Assembly (NCBI GenBank): GCA_021796155.1
Contig: JAJYOO010000144.1
Coordinates: forward strand, 1 to 6,422
Direction: 5' to 3'
DNA: 6,422 nt
Source of the DNA: Chloroflexota bacterium
GTDB taxonomy: Bacteria; Chloroflexota; Anaerolineae; Anaerolineales; Villigracilaceae
The notes below the pieces were generated by a model, which had not been told where the DNA came from, made no database searches, and saw only the letters and a program-made list of their open reading frames with translations. Below are positions 5,412 to 6,422 of the stretch, one piece after another. The translations under genes and the position numbers were made by a program. Numbering within the stretch: the first letter of the stretch is position 1; every line of letters starts with the position of its first letter.

Positions 5412-5437
5412 GTACGCCCAGCATGGGCGTTGACTAA
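5412..5437 (+). ncRNA. Group II intron RNA, first 26 bases (5' splice site and first stem)
   Basis: The 5' end is GTACG instead of the usual GUGYG; position 3 is A rather than G. CGCCCA (5415-5420) pairs with TGGGCG (5424-5429) around GCA. The segment ends with the left copy of the TAA target duplication. Confidence 0.75.
5435..5437. repeat. Left copy of TAA target-site duplication
   Basis: TAA directly left of the IS matches TAA at 6297-6299. TNA duplications of 3 bp are typical of the IS1031 subgroup of IS5. The next base left, C5434, also equals the base just inside the right end, so CTAA could be read as a 4-bp duplication with an IS one base shorter. Confidence 0.75.
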
Positions 5438-5454
5438 GAGAGCGTTTTAATAGT
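5438..5454 (+). repeat. Left terminal inverted repeat of the IS
   Basis: GAGAGCGTTTTAATAGT matches the inward reading of the right end at 14 of 17 positions, with an identical GTTTTAA core. Its last base overlaps the transposase stop codon (5454-5456). Confidence 0.82.
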
Positions 5455-6260
5455 CATGTTGCGAGCATTTTTAGCATACGCCGGGAACTGGCGATATACA
5501 CCATACTTTCACTGGATAATGTGGTGTGCTCGTAGTCGCGAGCTAAACGGCGGTAACGGCCTAACCATCCGAAGGTTCGTTCGACGACCCAGCGGTGAGG
5601 GATCACTTGAAAACCTTTGACGTCATCCGAACGTTTCACGATTTGCAAGGTCCAACCGAATCGTTGGCGAACTTCATCGATGATCGAAGGATAGCCACCA
5701 TCCGCCCAAATGAGTTTCAAGCGGCACCAGCGATTATGAAGGTTATGTTTGATATGCTCAAACAGTTTTTGCAAGGTCAACAAGCCTCCGGCTCCATCCT
5801 GGATGCTAGCATTATGCACTACCACCAGCAACACCAATCCCAAAACGTCCACCACCAAGTGTCGCTTCCTGCCCGGCGTTTGCTTATGCACATCCACGCC
5901 GCGTTCTTCACCACCTTCCGAAGTCTTTACACTCTGGCTGTCAATCACCGCCGCACTGGGACGCTCATTGCGTCCAGCTTTCTTTCGTACTTTCTTCACC
6001 AAGACCTCATTGATCCGCAGCCACAGACCGTCTCGTTGCCAACTCCAATAGTAGAAATATACCGTTCGCCACGGAGGAAAATTGACGGGCAACATCCGCC
6101 ACTGGCATCCGGTACGATTGACGTATAGAATCGCATTGATGACCTGCCATTTTTCCCATTTGGGTGGACGGCCTATTTGAAAAGTTGGAAAGAACTCCAA
6201 AATCTGTTGCCATTCGGTATACTTGAGATCGGTCGAGTAGGTTTGGTTGAATTTGGTCAT
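5454..6260 (-). CDS. IS5-family DDE transposase
   Basis: This 268-residue transposase cuts and joins the IS ends. The N-terminal ~80 residues are the DUF4096-like DNA-binding region (FQIGRPPKWEKWQVINAILYVNRTGCQWRMLP, 28-58). The RNase-H-like catalytic core follows, with Asp107 in AAVIDSQSVKTSE, Asp187 in LIWADGGY and Glu227 in HRWVVERTFGWLGRYRRL. GRKRHLVVDVLGLVL (130-144) is another hallmark. All three acidic residues are present, in one frame without frameshift, and the length is normal for the IS1031 type. ATG at 6258-6260 has a GGAG only one base upstream, which is too close for a good ribosome site, so expression is probably low, as is common in IS. The stop at 5454-5456 touches the left inverted repeat. 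Confidence 0.97.
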   Translation of the reverse strand: MTKFNQTYSTDLKYTEWQQILEFFPTFQIGRPPKWEKWQVINAILYVNRTGCQWRMLPVNFPPWRTVYFYYWSWQRDGLWLRINEVLVKKVRKKAGRNERPSAAVIDSQSVKTSEGGEERGVDVHKQTPGRKRHLVVDVLGLVLLVVVHNASIQDGAGGLLTLQKLFEHIKHNLHNRWCRLKLIWADGGYPSIIDEVRQRFGWTLQIVKRSDDVKGFQVIPHRWVVERTFGWLGRYRRLARDYEHTTLSSESMVYIASSRRMLKMLAT

Positions 6261-6279
6261 TCTCCAATCTTACTCGACC

Positions 6280-6296
6280 ACTTTTAAAACACTATC
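6280..6296 (-). repeat. Right terminal inverted repeat of the IS
   Basis: Read on the minus strand this is GATAGTGTTTTAAAAGT, matching the left end at 14 of 17 positions. It lies 20 bases upstream of the transposase start, where IS promoters usually overlap the terminal repeat. Confidence 0.82.
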
Positions 6297-6299
6297 TAA
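6297..6299. repeat. Right copy of TAA target-site duplication
   Basis: TAA directly right of the IS repeats the three bases at 5435-5437. The intron sequence continues with GGAGTGAAAGACTC from 6300. Confidence 0.75.
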
Positions 6300-6422
6300 G
6301 GAGTGAAAGACTCTGACAGAGGTTGATTGCACCAACTGTTAGCCGAAAGCAAGGGCGTCACCGTGAGGTGAGGTCTGAAGGAAGCTGGAAGCAAACCTGC
6401 GACTTGATGAACAAGAAGCCTA
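6297..6422 (+). ncRNA. Group II intron RNA, domain I continuation to the window edge
   Basis: Ribozyme landmarks in order: hairpin GAGTGAAAGACTC (6301-6313), ACAG/CTGT outer stem (6316-6319 with 6336-6339) enclosing GTTG/CAAC, TTAGCCGAAAGCAAGGG (6339-6355), stem TCACC/GGTGA (6358-6362 with 6367-6371) capped by a GTGA GNRA tetraloop, TCTGAAGGAAGC (6374-6385), GCAAACCTGCGACTTGATGA (6391-6410). The reference IIC intron has a GNRA-capped stem of different sequence at the same place, which supports RNA structure rather than chance likeness. No open reading frame is seen here. Confidence 0.85.

Larger units (their letters stand above)
5438..6296 (-). mobile_element. IS5-family insertion sequence, IS1031-like, 859 bp, complete
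   Basis: The element is bounded by imperfect inverted repeats starting GAGAGCG (left) and GATAGTG (right, read inward) and by a TAA direct repeat. It holds one full-length DDE transposase gene on the minus strand, covering almost its entire length. Its size, single reading frame, GA-starting ends and 3-bp TNA duplication agree with the IS1031 subgroup. Nothing looks decayed, so it may be recently inserted and active. It interrupts the group IIC-type intron in the opposite orientation; removing it with one TAA rejoins the intron without gap. Confidence 0.88.
5412..6422 (+). mobile_element. Group IIC-type intron, 5' part, split by an IS5-family element
   Basis: Bases 5412-5437 plus 6300-6422, read as one, form the beginning of a group II intron ribozyme (a self-splicing, reverse-transcribing retroelement). 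From memory it aligns with the Oceanobacillus iheyensis IIC intron: a GUGYG-like 5' end (GTACG here), a CCCAGCATGGG stem, a small GAGT/ACTC hairpin where the reference has GGG/CCC, GCAAGGGCGTC (6349-6359), a GNRA-capped stem, TCTGAAGGAAGC (6374-6385), GCAAAC and TGATGAACAAGAA. The intron lies directly behind the terminator hairpin at 5373-5406, the typical IIC target. The IS (5438-6296) sits 26 bases into it, in domain I. The rest of the ribozyme and any reverse-transcriptase gene lie beyond the right edge. As interrupted, splicing is expected to fail or be poor. Confidence 0.85.

Noticed and set aside
5415..5429. CGCCCAGCATGGGCG as a second terminator or IS end
   Set aside because: No T tract follows, it is outside the TAA-bounded IS, and it matches the first stem of the IIC intron, which continues on the far side of the IS.
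5595..6128. Plus-strand open frame of 177 codons inside the IS
   Set aside because: It is fully antisense to the transposase, has no recognisable domain, and arises from the transposase codon pattern.
5434..6299. CTAA as a 4-bp IS5-type target duplication
   Set aside because: With CTAA the inverted repeats are out of register by one base; TAA gives matching GA ends and the TNA pattern of IS1031. The choice does not alter the insertion itself.
1..6422. CRISPR array, tRNA or rRNA genes
   Set aside because: No regularly spaced direct repeats and no tRNA- or rRNA-like segments were seen on either strand.

Overview
The window looks like accessory chromosomal DNA of an uncultured bacterium, most likely Chloroflexota (Anaerolineae-like), with about 500 bases of foreign, archaeal-looking sequence at the left edge. 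The bacterial assignment is an inference. It rests on the mix of solitary genes, the CTCGGAAGC-type terminator hairpins, the degenerate CACAAAG-type intergenic repeat, and ATT/ATC-based isoleucine codon use. The first ~510 bases encode, on the minus strand, part of a sequon-rich single-pass membrane protein that uses ATA (7 of 9 Ile) and AGG codons. This resembles DPANN/Micrarchaeota surface proteins. It runs head-on into a thiolase cut in mid-gene, so a chimeric join near 502-511 is the simplest explanation.

Left to right after the join: a thiolase C-terminal half and an SCP2 sterol-carrier-domain gene (both plus strand), separated by the dispersed repeat and closed by a clear terminator. 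Then come three minus-strand single genes: a D-2-hydroxyacid dehydrogenase, a two-helix membrane protein with a cytoplasmic domain reminiscent of PLD-like/DUF5919 sensors, and an arylamine N-acetyltransferase (nat). The nat gene is divergent from a translationally coupled plus-strand pair of paralogous four-helix membrane proteins. Several promoters share an extended -10 (TGCTATAAT-like). The two divergent promoters at 4410-4464 lie so close to their start codons that both mRNAs may be leaderless.

The right end is a nested mobile-element structure. An intrinsic terminator hairpin (5373-5406) is followed within 5 bases by the 5' end of a group IIC-type intron (from 5412). After only 26 bases, that intron is interrupted by an intact 859-bp IS5-family element (5438-6296; imperfect 17-bp inverted repeats, TAA target duplication, full DDE transposase). 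The intron's domain I resumes at 6297-6300 and runs off the window. Deleting the IS and one TAA copy restores a sequence that aligns without gaps at the join with the well-known Oceanobacillus iheyensis IIC intron (from memory). The order of events is therefore terminator, then intron, then IS.

No tRNA, rRNA, CRISPR array or obvious multi-gene defence system is visible. The most distinctive content is the IS-split intron at the terminator, the paralogous membrane pair, and the two-helix sensor-like protein of unknown function.
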